64,000 nucleotides of DNA, from assembly GCA_045642085.1 (NCBI GenBank), contig JAZUIF010000082.1:1-64000 (forward strand), read 5' to 3'. The stretch is from UBA1723 sp045642085. GTDB lineage: Bacteria > Bacteroidota > Bacteroidia > Bacteroidales > Paludibacteraceae. A program made the translations under genes and the position numbers. Positions 43,164 to 51,651 of the stretch are shown here, one piece after another; within the stretch, counting starts at the first letter, position 1; the number at the start of each line of letters is the position of its first letter. A model generated the notes under the pieces. That model was given only the letters and a program-made list of their open reading frames with translations, was not told the origin of the DNA and searched no databases.

Positions 43164-44210
43164 ATGTCTACGGAAACTCTATATCCACTTCTGTTAAACG
43201 ATAATCTCCATGCTACTGTATGGGGTGGTACTCGCATCAAACCGATGAAGGGTTTGCCTTCTGATTCGGAAAAAATTGGTGAGAGTTGGGAGTGTAGTGC
43301 GGTGCCTGGCAGCGAGTCTGTTGTTGAGAATGGTATCTTTGCTGGTCGCACTTTGAATTCACTTGTCGAAGAGTATGGTGAAAAATTGCTTGGCAAGAAA
43401 GTTTTCAAGATGTATGGAGCGAAATTCCCTTTGCTTATAAAGTTCATCGACGCTGAGAACGATTTGTCGATTCAGGTACATCCTGACAACAAAATGGCAA
43501 AAGAGTATCATGATTCGTTTGGAAAGACAGAAATGTGGTATGTTATGGATGCCAAACCAGGAGCCAAACTTTATTCTGGATTCAAATCTCAGATTTCTGA
43601 GTATGAATATAAAAAACGTGTGGAAGACGGTACTATATGTGATGTTTTACAAGAGCATCCTGTAAAAACCGGTGATGCATTTTTTATTCCTGCAGGACGT
43701 ATTCATGCTATCTGTGGTGGAATCATGGTGGCAGAGATCCAGCAAAGTTCAGATCTGACATATCGTATTTTTGATTATAATCGTCCTGGTTTGGATGGAA
43801 AACCACGACAGTTACATACAGAACTTGCTGCTAAAGCTATCGATTTCCGTGTCTACGACAATTATCGTAGCCAATATGACAGAAAGATAAATAAACCTGT
43901 ATGCATTGCTGAATGTGAGTATTTCACAGTCAAGTTGCTAGAAGTAAACAGAGCCTTTCATAGAAAGCTATACAAATATGATTCATTCATCTCATACATG
44001 TGTCTTGAAGGTACTTGTACTATCACAATCCGATCATGGGAAAAGTTTGAGAAAAAGAATGAGCCATGTGTTCGAAAAATCACTTTGACAAAAGGTAACA
44101 GTTGCTTGATTCCTGCTGGTATAGCAGATTTTGATGTCACACCACACAATCCAGATGGTCTGACTAAACTACTAGAAACATACATAAACAATCGTGATTT
44201 TAACGATTGA
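43164..44210 (+). CDS. manA: Mannose-6-phosphate isomerase, class I
   Basis: 348 residues from the ATG at 43164; the TTG just before is unlikely. The short type I form: WGGTRIKPMKGLPSD, ESWECSAVPGSESVV, the metal ligands in SIQVHPDNKMA (His), the Glu-bearing GKTEMWYV, and FFIPAGRIHAI (His), with the RQLHTELAAKAIDF closing the site. It interconverts mannose-6-phosphate and fructose-6-phosphate, linking glycolysis to GDP-mannose and to mannose use. It has its own promoter. Confidence 0.93.
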   Translation: MSTETLYPLLLNDNLHATVWGGTRIKPMKGLPSDSEKIGESWECSAVPGSESVVENGIFAGRTLNSLVEEYGEKLLGKKVFKMYGAKFPLLIKFIDAENDLSIQVHPDNKMAKEYHDSFGKTEMWYVMDAKPGAKLYSGFKSQISEYEYKKRVEDGTICDVLQEHPVKTGDAFFIPAGRIHAICGGIMVAEIQQSSDLTYRIFDYNRPGLDGKPRQLHTELAAKAIDFRVYDNYRSQYDRKINKPVCIAECEYFTVKLLEVNRAFHRKLYKYDSFISYMCLEGTCTITIRSWEKFEKKNEPCVRKITLTKGNSCLIPAGIADFDVTPHNPDGLTKLLETYINNRDFND

Positions 44211-44394
44211 TATGTATATATATTGAATTTTAAGTTCTGAGGTGATAGTAGCTCAGTTAACATTAAGGGACGAAAATACCCGTTAAATTTCAGCATTTTA
44301 GGGAAAATGTTAAGTGAAATGTTAATTAATATTAAAAACTGCTGACTATTTTACATTCTAAAAAAAATACAGAATCATAGAAAAACAAAAGTTG

Positions 44395-44402
44395 TATATT
44401 TG
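44395..44402 (+). promoter_or_regulatory. Possible -7 box of the thioredoxin-like gene
   Basis: TATATTTG about 210 bases upstream of the ATG; no TTTG at the -33 distance. Confidence 0.4.
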
Positions 44403-44524
44403 CATTAGAAAAGAACTGATGATAAGTGATGTATTTGCAGTGAAAAGTTTATAGCTGTGCGAATTTAATTTTCAAACATTCTAAAACCGAATATATCCGA
44501 CATTGTTTTTTTTTTGTGTGTTTA

Positions 44525-44560
44525 TTTATAAATGTATTTCGGGTTGAATACATTTATAAA
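44525..44560. promoter_or_regulatory. Perfect 14-base inverted repeat before the thioredoxin-like gene
   Basis: TTTATAAATGTATT (44525-44538) and AATACATTTATAAA (44547-44560), separated by TCGGGTTG, 53 bases before the ATG. It could be a protein-binding site or an RNA stem-loop; it is not followed by a T run. Confidence 0.6.
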
Positions 44561-44613
44561 AGGCATTTAAGGGTTTACATTATTAGAGTTTTTTATTAAA
44601 GGATTTGATTTTT

Positions 44614-44883
44614 ATGGAAATTAAGGTATTAGGTACTGAGTGTGCTGTAAGTAATTCGTTGGAGCGTTTCGTTAATAAGGCAATCGCTGATTTAGCATTA
44701 GACGCTAAGATTACAAAAGTAGAAGATATCATTGAAATTTTTAAATATAATTTCATGACTCTTCCTGCAATCGTTATTGATAATGAGGTTGTGGCAAATG
44801 GAAGAATGTCATTTGAAGAGATTAAGGATTTGTTGATTGATAACAACAAAAAGTTTGTTGGCACAGAGATGTACTTATCCTAA
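44614..44883 (+). CDS. Thioredoxin-like small protein with CxxS site
   Basis: 89 residues from the ATG at 44614. It is the small thioredoxin/glutaredoxin-like type (TrxA-like, about 75-90 residues): IKVLGTECAVSNSLERFV, then VEDIIEIFKYNFMTLPAIVIDNEVVANGRM with the cis-proline in TLPAI, then EEIKDLL. The active site that is usually CxxC here reads C-A-V-S, so the second cysteine is gone and only a single thiol is left. It cannot act as a normal disulfide reductase; a monothiol, glutathione-like or metal-binding role is possible. It has a terminator and a long leader with a perfect inverted repeat, suggesting control. Confidence 0.8.
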   Translation: MEIKVLGTECAVSNSLERFVNKAIADLALDAKITKVEDIIEIFKYNFMTLPAIVIDNEVVANGRMSFEEIKDLLIDNNKKFVGTEMYLS

Positions 44884-44924
44884 AATATGAAAAACCTTAG
44901 GGTACAAAGATAATTTACAGTATA

Positions 44925-44953
44925 AAGGCGATTCGAAGGAATTGCCTTTTTTT
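44925..44953 (+). terminator. Terminator of the thioredoxin-like gene
   Basis: AAGGCGATTC (44925-44934) and GAATTGCCTT (44939-44948) pair with one G-T, followed by a T run. Confidence 0.75.
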
Positions 44954-45013
44954 GTTTTGATTTGATGCGTTGTCTTGGTAGGAATGATGATTGGAGTGCT
45001 AGGGGGAAATGTT

Positions 45014-45769
45014 TTATTTCATGGCTTTTACAGCAAGAATACTAGCCTCATAAAGCATATATATAGGTATGCTGACAATCATCAGAGTCATGACATCTGT
45101 CGTAGGTGTTATTATTGCTGCTATGATAAGAATGACTACGATGGCATGTCGACGATATTCTTTCATGAAATCTGCGGTGAGAATGCCCATTTTGCCAAGA
45201 ATCATACAAAGTATCGGAAGCTCAAACACAATGCCTAACATTAGTGTCAGCATTGTCAAAGTGTCGATGTATGAACTTAAAGTAATTATATTCTCTACTT
45301 CATTACTAACCTGATAATCTCCCAAAAATCTGATTGTCAACGGGAATATCATGAAATAGCATAGAGCGACACCTAGCATGAACATTATATAGCCGGCTAC
45401 AACTAAAAAACGTGCGTATTTCCGCTCTTTTTCATATAAAGCTGGTGAAACAAATGCAAAGATAGAGTAGAGTATATATGGGCTGACACAAATCAGTCCG
45501 ATGATTATACTCACTTGAATATGGACAGAAAACTGTGATGTGAGCTGGGTGTTGATAAGGTTAAGGTTGAATTCTTCGATCTCTCCCAACATTGCGATCC
45601 ATCTGTAGGTGATGAAATCTGATTTTGCTGGAGCCAAAACTATAGAGAAAACTTCATCCTTGAGAATAAACGCAACAATCGCACCTACTAATACGGTGAT
45701 TATAATACGTATTATGTAGGTGCGTAATTCGTCTAAATGATCCCAAAAGGATTTAGCCTCAGTAGTCAC
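45014..45769 (-). CDS. tatC: Twin-arginine translocase subunit TatC
   Basis: 251 residues starting at a GTG at 45769 (read as Met), giving MTTEAKSFWDHLDELRTYII, the expected TatC N-terminus. Six spans are visible, with the FWDHLDELR start, SPYILYSIFAFVSPALYEKE between spans 2 and 3, and FELPILCMILGKMGI. TatC binds twin-arginine signal peptides and forms the Tat export site with TatA for folded proteins. The GTG follows the tatA stop codon with no bases between, so the two are tightly coupled. Confidence 0.95.
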   Translation of the reverse strand: MTTEAKSFWDHLDELRTYIIRIIITVLVGAIVAFILKDEVFSIVLAPAKSDFITYRWIAMLGEIEEFNLNLINTQLTSQFSVHIQVSIIIGLICVSPYILYSIFAFVSPALYEKERKYARFLVVAGYIMFMLGVALCYFMIFPLTIRFLGDYQVSNEVENIITLSSYIDTLTMLTLMLGIVFELPILCMILGKMGILTADFMKEYRRHAIVVILIIAAIITPTTDVMTLMIVSIPIYMLYEASILAVKAMK

Positions 45770-45943
45770 TTACTTCTCCTCTTTTTCCTTCTCGTCGTCT
45801 GTTGTGACCTCTTTCATTCCATCCTTAAAACTGCGGACTCCTTTACCAAGTCCACGCATCAATTCTGGAATTTTTTTACCGCCGAACAATAGAAGCACGA
45901 CGAGCATGATTACTAAAAGTTCTGAACCTCCTAATCCGAACAT
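45770..45943 (-). CDS. tatA: Twin-arginine translocase subunit TatA/E
   Basis: A 57-residue protein, shorter than most gene-finder cut-offs. It has a single N-terminal span (MFGLGGSELLVIMLVVLLLF), the FGG-KKIPEL hinge and GLGKGVRSFKDGMKEV amphipathic helix of TatA/TatE, and a charged Lys/Glu tail (DDEKEKEEK). It oligomerises to form the Tat channel with TatC, whose gene follows directly. The gene starts 10 bases after an ECF-component gene and is in one unit with it. No separate TatB is seen, as expected in Bacteroidota. Confidence 0.92.
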   Translation of the reverse strand: MFGLGGSELLVIMLVVLLLFGGKKIPELMRGLGKGVRSFKDGMKEVTTDDEKEKEEK

Positions 45944-45953
45944 ATCTTGAGAT

Positions 45954-46469
45954 TTATTTGTTTAATACGTATTTAAGCAACACATATCCTCCAAACAACT
46001 GCATAAGCATTCCTGGTATACCAACTCTGAAATCACTTATGGCTGCGTAGAAATTAGGCTGGAACAAAGCAAATTCACCTAGAGTTCCAACAACCTGATA
46101 TGCTAAAATTGTTGCTAATAATGTAAGCAATGTCACTTTCTTAGTTCTCTCTGCTACAAATCCAGCCACTACTGCTAAAACAACTGATTTGCAAAGTATT
46201 GATGGCAATACAGCCAAAGGTGGCATGCCAAATAGCAAATGGTTGATGATTGGAGAGAATATAGCAGTGATAAGACCAACAGCTGTACCATACTTATATG
46301 CACCAATCAAAGTGAATAGGTAGATAGGCAACCAAACGTGTCCTGCATGGCTTCCACCTACAAAGTGACACAACTGTGGCATTAGCAAATTACCGATTAC
46401 AAATAGCGTCGACATCATATATGTCTCTGCCTGATTTAGCTGATAACTGTGTAATGAATTAGTATTCAT
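45954..46469 (-). CDS. ECF transporter S-component-like membrane protein
   Basis: 171 residues with five to six hydrophobic spans. GHVWLPIYLFTLIGAYKYGTAVGLITAIFSPIINHLLFGMPP is typical of substrate-binding S components of energy-coupling-factor vitamin transporters. No partner EcfT or ATPase is nearby, so it would rely on a shared module elsewhere. The substrate cannot be read from the sequence. It heads the unit with tatA and tatC and has a good promoter. Exact family within S components is uncertain. Confidence 0.72.
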   Translation of the reverse strand: MNTNSLHSYQLNQAETYMMSTLFVIGNLLMPQLCHFVGGSHAGHVWLPIYLFTLIGAYKYGTAVGLITAIFSPIINHLLFGMPPLAVLPSILCKSVVLAVVAGFVAERTKKVTLLTLLATILAYQVVGTLGEFALFQPNFYAAISDFRVGIPGMLMQLFGGYVLLKYVLNK

Positions 46470-46506
46470 GAAGATTATATTTTCACGTTGTGAATGTTAT
46501 TTATTG

Positions 46507-46537
46507 CAAAAATAATATAATTGCGTATAATGACAAA
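46507..46537 (-). promoter_or_regulatory. Promoter of the ECF component-tatA-tatC operon
   Basis: Minus-strand TTTG (46537-46534) and TATTTTTG (46514-46507) with a 19-base spacer, a full match to the Bacteroidota layout; the ATG is 38 bases on. Confidence 0.65.
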
Positions 46538-46571
46538 ATAAATGCGTAATTATGAATTTGTATATTAGTGA

Positions 46572-47405
46572 TTATGCATTGTTTTTGTTGTCTAATTTTT
46601 CCTCCAATCGTTTAATGCATTCTTTTAAGTCGTTGATTTCCTGCATTAACTCTGAGTTTGTGACTTTCTTGATCTTCATCTTTTCTTTGACGTCTTTGAT
46701 ATCGTCGTCGTCAGATAGATCACTTGTGGCATTTACCACAACTCCTACTACCACGTTCAACACGATATATGAAGACATCATCACGAATGGCACAAAGTAG
46801 CACCATGCCCATGGGTAAACCTGCATCACAGGTCTGGCTATACCCATTGACCAGCTTTCTAGTGTGGTGACTTGGAATAGGGTGTACATCGTCTCTCCAA
46901 GTGTGCCAAACCATTGAGGAAAGGCTTCGTGGAAGAGGTTTTGTCCCATAATTCCGAAGATATAGAAGATGATCAAAAGCAATACTGCTGCCCAAAAGAC
47001 GTGTGGGGCTGATACTAATATTGCTGATACAATGTGTCGTAACTTTTTTAGCGAAGATACCATTCTCAATGCTCTCAACACTCTGAAGATTCGGAATGTG
47101 ATGGCAGCTCCTGATTCTGGCAAAAACGCAATGGCTACAAGCAAGAAGTCGAAAATGTTCCAACCGTTGAGGAAGAATCTCCATCCTTTGGCAATGATTC
47201 TGAGGATGATTTCTATTGTGAAGATTACTACACTTGTAGATAATATCAATTCAAGGAAATTGCCAAATTTTGAATAGATTGTTTCACTGGTAATTAATCC
47301 GAGTACGATTGAATTGATAAGAATTATCAGAACAATCGCATTTTTGAATGTTTTGCTCTCAGTTAATTTAATGCAGAACTCTCGTATTTGTGTGAATATA
47401 TTCAT
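46572..47405 (-). CDS. NaChBac-type voltage-gated sodium channel
   Basis: 277 residues, the normal size of a bacterial single-domain sodium channel. Six spans are seen. S4 is FRIFRVLRALRMVSSLKKL, with Arg/Lys every third residue as voltage sensor. The selectivity filter is TLESWSM between S5 and S6 (in FQVTTLESWSMG), matching the TLESWAS-like filter of NaChBac. The S6 NVVVGVVVNA leads into an acidic DDDDIKD linker and a C-terminal coiled coil (ELMQEINDLKECIKRLEEKL) that holds the tetramer. It is the last gene of a unit with a hydrolase and RNA-methylase gene. Possible roles are salt or pH response and electrical signalling. Confidence 0.92.
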   Translation of the reverse strand: MNIFTQIREFCIKLTESKTFKNAIVLIILINSIVLGLITSETIYSKFGNFLELILSTSVVIFTIEIILRIIAKGWRFFLNGWNIFDFLLVAIAFLPESGAAITFRIFRVLRALRMVSSLKKLRHIVSAILVSAPHVFWAAVLLLIIFYIFGIMGQNLFHEAFPQWFGTLGETMYTLFQVTTLESWSMGIARPVMQVYPWAWCYFVPFVMMSSYIVLNVVVGVVVNATSDLSDDDDIKDVKEKMKIKKVTNSELMQEINDLKECIKRLEEKLDNKNNA

Positions 47406-47426
47406 ATATGAGTTTTAAGGACTATC

Positions 47427-48185
47427 TTATTCAAAACCAATAGCTAAGTTGTCGAAGGCAAAGTTGATATTCTCTGGTGTCATATCTTCGATGTCGGAAT
47501 GTAGTCCGATGTGGTGACACATGTGAGTGAAGAATGTCTGTTTTGCTCCGATTCTTTTTGCCATTTCCATAGCTTCGTCGAAATTCTGATGTGAGTGATG
47601 CTCTTTCATTCTCAAACAGCCAATCACCACAACTTCCAAATCTTTCAATTTGTCGTATTCTGCATCGCTTGACAAACGAGATACGTCTGTGATATATGCG
47701 AAATTGCCTATTCTATAACCCATTATCTCCATCTGTCCGTGCATCACTCTGATTGGAATGACTTCGATCGTACCGTCGCAGATAGTAAATGGATTATAAT
47801 CGATTCTTTTTAGCTCGAGCGACGGTACTCCTGGATACGGATTTTCCACAAAGCAATAGTCATACATCTGCTTTACTGCTTTTTCTGTCTGCTCGTCAAG
47901 ATATAATGTTTGATTTCCAAGAGAACGTAAATCGTTAATGCCGCCTATGTGATCAATATGTTTATGAGTCAATAGGATAGCATCTATTTTGTCGATGCCA
48001 TGATACAATGCTTGCTCACGGAAATCTGGTCCGCAGTCGATAAGTATATTCTTGTCGTTTACTTCCAAGAACACACTAGAACGCAGACGTTTGTCGCGTA
48101 CGTCGTTTGACTGGCATACTTTGCAATTGCATCCTAACGTTGGCACTCCTGTTGATGTGCCTGTACCTAAAAACGTCAATCTCAT
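47427..48185 (-). CDS. Metallo-beta-lactamase-fold hydrolase (PhnP-like)
   Basis: 252 residues. It opens with MRLTFLGTGTSTGVPTLGCNCKVCQSN, then has the zinc site THKHIDHIGGI (HxHxDH), a GHG-type VIPIRVMHGQMEIMGYRI, and further His near the end in FTHMCHHIGLH. PhnP-like proteins are phosphodiesterases acting on cyclic phosphates; other relatives act on RNA or lactones. Two cysteines near the start may add a zinc site. It starts 2 bases after rsmF and precedes the sodium channel by 21 bases, in one operon. Confidence 0.87.
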   Translation of the reverse strand: MRLTFLGTGTSTGVPTLGCNCKVCQSNDVRDKRLRSSVFLEVNDKNILIDCGPDFREQALYHGIDKIDAILLTHKHIDHIGGINDLRSLGNQTLYLDEQTEKAVKQMYDYCFVENPYPGVPSLELKRIDYNPFTICDGTIEVIPIRVMHGQMEIMGYRIGNFAYITDVSRLSSDAEYDKLKDLEVVVIGCLRMKEHHSHQNFDEAMEMAKRIGAKQTFFTHMCHHIGLHSDIEDMTPENINFAFDNLAIGFE

Positions 48186-48187
48186 TG

Positions 48188-49567
48188 TTAATCAAATATA
48201 TCTATGTATCGACTTTTATCAGCTGTCATTAAAATTCTCCAGTTTTGCGGATAAAGATTGTTGGTGCGGTCGCCTAGATTCTTGACAAATCCAATAGGCA
48301 CGTTTTTATATGTTAGCATCAACCATCCTTTCTTATCGCTTTCTACTTCGATATTGTCTTTTCTCAAGAAAGCAATTGCTTTTTCCCAGTCGACCTCTTC
48401 TTTATCGAAATAATCCATGTTCACAATATTGCTTATTGCAAGGTTGTGTTGTGGAATGATGTCTTTACCTTTCTGAATGTAGACTGGAACTCCGTATTGA
48501 AGCAGACGAATATTCTGATTCAAAAACTGAATAAGTTGCTCAAATTCCGTAGGGTAGGCTATGCCATCGACAACTGAGATGGATGAATCATTAATCCAGT
48601 TCATTACCTCTGCAGGTGTCGGCTGACTTACATTGCCTTTTCCTTTTTTCTTATCCTGCTTTGTGCGGATTGAAATCTCGTCTTCAGGTTGAGTTTTGCG
48701 GAATGCGGCGATGTAAAATCCTTCACCTTTTGTTTTATGTGGATAGAAATGGTAGCCACATTTATCTTTTGTCACTCCGCTATCTGCCGGAAAATTAATA
48801 TCTAAGATTTCAGCACCAAGTTCATTCGCAATCCATAGTGCATTCTCATCATCCTCATGCGGATTGAAAGTGCACGTGCTGTAGATAAGGATCCCGTCTT
48901 CTTTCAGCGACGGGAATACATCGTTAAGAATAGTGCGTTGTCTGTCGACACACATCTTCACATTATCTCGACTCCATTCCGAAACAGCCACTTCGTCTTT
49001 TCTGAACATTCCTTCTCCTGAGCATGGAGCGTCGACTACAATAAGGTCGAATAGTCCAGTTAATTCAGTGAATGAGGACGGCATGACGGAGCATACTGCA
49101 GTATTGGCAAAACCCCATTTAGACACATTTTCACAAAGTGTCTTCGTACGAGTCTTGACCACTTCGTTGCTTAATAGAAAACCGTTGCCATCAAGCAAAG
49201 ATGCCAAGTGAGTGGTCTTTCCTCCAGGCGATGCACACAAGTCGAGCACCACTGGACTTTCGACATCTTTCATGTACTGTTTGAAGACCTGTCCCACAGC
49301 CATAGAACTTGCCTCCTGGACGTAGTAAGCACCTGCGTGGAATAGGGGATCCATGGTGAAGGTAGGTCTATCGTTAAGATAGAAACCCTCTTCGCACCAT
49401 TTGACCTTCTCCAATGATGTATTTGCAGAAGTCTCAAGTTTACGTTTGTTTAAACGAATACTTGATACAGGCTCGGTAGCCAACGCATCAATCAACTGTT
49501 GGTGGTCGGCTGGCAGATACTCACGTAGGTCTGCTATGAAATCGTCTGGCAACTGTATGTTTTCCAC
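48188..49567 (-). CDS. RsmF/RsmB-type rRNA (cytosine-C5) methyltransferase
   Basis: 459 residues of the NOL1/NOP2/Sun family. It has VLDLCASPGGKTTHL (SAM site), VVDAPCSGEGMFRKD with a catalytic Cys, and IYSTCTFNPHEDDENALW with the second Cys, plus a C-terminal RNA-binding PUA-like part (IAFLRKDNIEVESDKKGWLMLTY). This arrangement is that of RsmF, which makes m5C1407 in 16S rRNA. The gene is 4 bases after glgB. Confidence 0.9.
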   Translation of the reverse strand: MENIQLPDDFIADLREYLPADHQQLIDALATEPVSSIRLNKRKLETSANTSLEKVKWCEEGFYLNDRPTFTMDPLFHAGAYYVQEASSMAVGQVFKQYMKDVESPVVLDLCASPGGKTTHLASLLDGNGFLLSNEVVKTRTKTLCENVSKWGFANTAVCSVMPSSFTELTGLFDLIVVDAPCSGEGMFRKDEVAVSEWSRDNVKMCVDRQRTILNDVFPSLKEDGILIYSTCTFNPHEDDENALWIANELGAEILDINFPADSGVTKDKCGYHFYPHKTKGEGFYIAAFRKTQPEDEISIRTKQDKKKGKGNVSQPTPAEVMNWINDSSISVVDGIAYPTEFEQLIQFLNQNIRLLQYGVPVYIQKGKDIIPQHNLAISNIVNMDYFDKEEVDWEKAIAFLRKDNIEVESDKKGWLMLTYKNVPIGFVKNLGDRTNNLYPQNWRILMTADKSRYIDIFD

Positions 49568-49571
49568 TATT

Positions 49572-51587
49572 TTATCTTTCTAATTTAAGCACCATACATG
49601 AGCGTGCAGGGATGTATAGTTTCAACCATTCCTTTCCAGCTGATGTATGATTGGTATCTTCCATTGTGAAATGCTCTTGGTTTTCATCTACCTGACCAAA
49701 TCCACCAAACTGGTTAGAGTCAGATGACAGAACCATAGTGTACTTACCTGCTGGGGCTAAGATTCCGTAATCAGTAAACGATTTGTTTGGATGGAAATTG
49801 AAGACGAACACAAGGTCTTCTCTGCGGAATGCAAGAACCTGGTCGCCACTATTATCCCAAAGCACCTCAATCGGACACTGGTTGAATTTATGAATACTGC
49901 TGACAAGTTTGATAATTGCCTTGTCCCAGTCTCCTAAATATTTGTATTTCAAATCAGTATCATCTACCAAATGCCACTGTCGACGGGCATACTTATATGA
50001 CCATCCGTTTCCTTCACGTGGGAAATCAATCCACTCTGGATGTCCAAACTCATTACCCATGAAGTTTAGGTAACCTCCGTTGATAGAAGCCAACGTGATA
50101 AGTCGGATCATCTTATGAAGCGCGATAGCTCGATCCAGCATATATGAGCTGTCGAATAGTCTTGACATATGCCAATACATATCGGCGTCTGCAAGTCGGA
50201 ACATAATTGTTTTATCGCCGACAAGAGCTTGGTCGTGGCTCTCTGCGTAGTTGATTGTCTTCTCTTCTGCTCTATGGTTTGTAAGAGTCCAAAGGATATG
50301 TCCTGGTTTCCACTCTTCATCCTTGATTTCCTTAATCATTTTGATCCAGAAATCAGGAATTCCCATTGCAAGACGATAATCGAATCCCATACCTCCGTCT
50401 TCAATCTTAGCTGCGACTCCAGGCATTCCGCTTACCTCCTCAGCGATAGTGATTGCGTAAGGATGAACCTGATGAATCAACTTGTTGGCTAAAGTAAGAT
50501 AGCAGATAGCATCGCCATCCTGATTGCCGTTGAAATAGTTGTCGTAGCTTCCGAAGACGTTGCCCATGGCGTGATCAAGGAAGAGCATTGAACTTACTCC
50601 GTCGAATCTGAAACCATCGAATTTGAATTCGTCGAGCCAATATTTACAGTTTGAAAGCAAGAAATGAAGCACCTCTGGCTTCTCATAGTTGTAGCAAAGT
50701 GAATCCCACTGTGGATGCTCACGTCTCCAACCATCATGGAAATATTGATATGGAGTACCGTCGAACAAACCAAGACCTTCTACTTGATTCTTAACTGCGT
50801 GAGAATGAACAATATCCATAATTACAGCCAAACCACGCTGATGAGCCTCGTCGATAAGCTCCTTTAGCTCTTCAGGTGTACCAAAACGAGAAGATGGAGC
50901 GAATAGGCTTGACACATGATAGCCGAATGAGCCATAGTAAGGATGCTCCTGAATTGCCATAATCTGAATACAATTGTATCCATCAGCTACAACTCGTGGA
51001 AGCATATTCTCACGGAATTCTCTATATGAAGTCACTTTTTCTTCCTCACCACTCATACCGATATGGCATTCGTAGATTAGAAGCGGAGATACATTTGGCT
51101 TAAACTGTTTGATTTTGAATTTATAAGGTTTTGCAGGAGCCCAAACCTGAGCAGAGAAAATCTTTGTGTTTTCATCCTGCACCACGCGACGACACCAAGC
51201 TGGAATACGTTCACCTTCACCACCATCCCAATGAATCTTTAGTTTGTAAAGATCCTCATGTTTCATGGCTGATTCAGGCATTTCAATTTCCCAAATGCCG
51301 TTATCCTTACGCTTCAAAGAATATGCTTCTTCTTCCTTCCAGTTGTTGAAATCACCGATGATATATATAGCAGTAGCGTTAGGTGCCCATTCGCGCAAAA
51401 CCCATTTTTTACCAATCTTGTGTAGACCGAAATAAAGGTGTCCAGACGCAAAGTCTGATAAATTTTCTTTATCTCCGACTAGAGAAGATTCCTTCCACAA
51501 GAAATGCTTATATCTTCCCACAAGGGCATTCTCAAACGGTTTGAGTTGCTGATCGTATTTCACCAAGTTTAGCATATCCATAATCAA
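49572..51587 (-). CDS. glgB: 1,4-alpha-glucan branching enzyme
   Basis: 671 residues. Three Met codons in the first five leave the exact start open. An N-terminal CBM48 (about 45-150) is followed by the GH13 barrel. The nucleophile Asp is in FRFDGVSSMLFLDHA, the acid Glu in TIAEEVSGMPG, and a third Asp in YAESHDQALVGDKT. The C-terminal beta domain ends in SCMVLKLER. The layout and GYHVSSLFAPSSRFGTPEEL are those of the eukaryote-like GH13_8 group, as usual in Bacteroidota. It forms the 1,6 branches of glycogen. It leads an operon with rsmF, the hydrolase and the sodium channel. Confidence 0.94.
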   Translation of the reverse strand: MIMDMLNLVKYDQQLKPFENALVGRYKHFLWKESSLVGDKENLSDFASGHLYFGLHKIGKKWVLREWAPNATAIYIIGDFNNWKEEEAYSLKRKDNGIWEIEMPESAMKHEDLYKLKIHWDGGEGERIPAWCRRVVQDENTKIFSAQVWAPAKPYKFKIKQFKPNVSPLLIYECHIGMSGEEEKVTSYREFRENMLPRVVADGYNCIQIMAIQEHPYYGSFGYHVSSLFAPSSRFGTPEELKELIDEAHQRGLAVIMDIVHSHAVKNQVEGLGLFDGTPYQYFHDGWRREHPQWDSLCYNYEKPEVLHFLLSNCKYWLDEFKFDGFRFDGVSSMLFLDHAMGNVFGSYDNYFNGNQDGDAICYLTLANKLIHQVHPYAITIAEEVSGMPGVAAKIEDGGMGFDYRLAMGIPDFWIKMIKEIKDEEWKPGHILWTLTNHRAEEKTINYAESHDQALVGDKTIMFRLADADMYWHMSRLFDSSYMLDRAIALHKMIRLITLASINGGYLNFMGNEFGHPEWIDFPREGNGWSYKYARRQWHLVDDTDLKYKYLGDWDKAIIKLVSSIHKFNQCPIEVLWDNSGDQVLAFRREDLVFVFNFHPNKSFTDYGILAPAGKYTMVLSSDSNQFGGFGQVDENQEHFTMEDTNHTSAGKEWLKLYIPARSCMVLKLER

Positions 51588-51651
51588 TCCTCCATATTAA
51601 GTTTTCCCAACGAATTTACGTAAACGTTGTTTAAAAGTCAAATTGTAAGTG

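Larger units (their letters stand above)
44211..44613. other. 403-base leader/intergenic region before the thioredoxin-like gene
   Basis: No reading frame is convincing. It holds one TTAACATT (44257-44264) and two AATGTTAA (44306-44313 and 44318-44325) in inverted orientation, a TATATTTG box (44395-44402), a run of eleven T (about 44505-44516), and a perfect inverted repeat at 44525-44560. If the TATATTTG box is used, the transcript has a leader of about 200 bases, long for this window. Confidence 0.5.

Noticed and set aside
44240..44300. tRNA-like phrase GTAGCTCAGTT
   Set aside because: It looks like a D-arm, but there is no T-loop (GGTTCGAATCC-like), no anticodon stem, and no pairing acceptor ends.
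44505..44520. Terminator at the run of eleven T
   Set aside because: No stem-loop directly precedes it; it is inside a leader and pure slippage-type T run is more likely.
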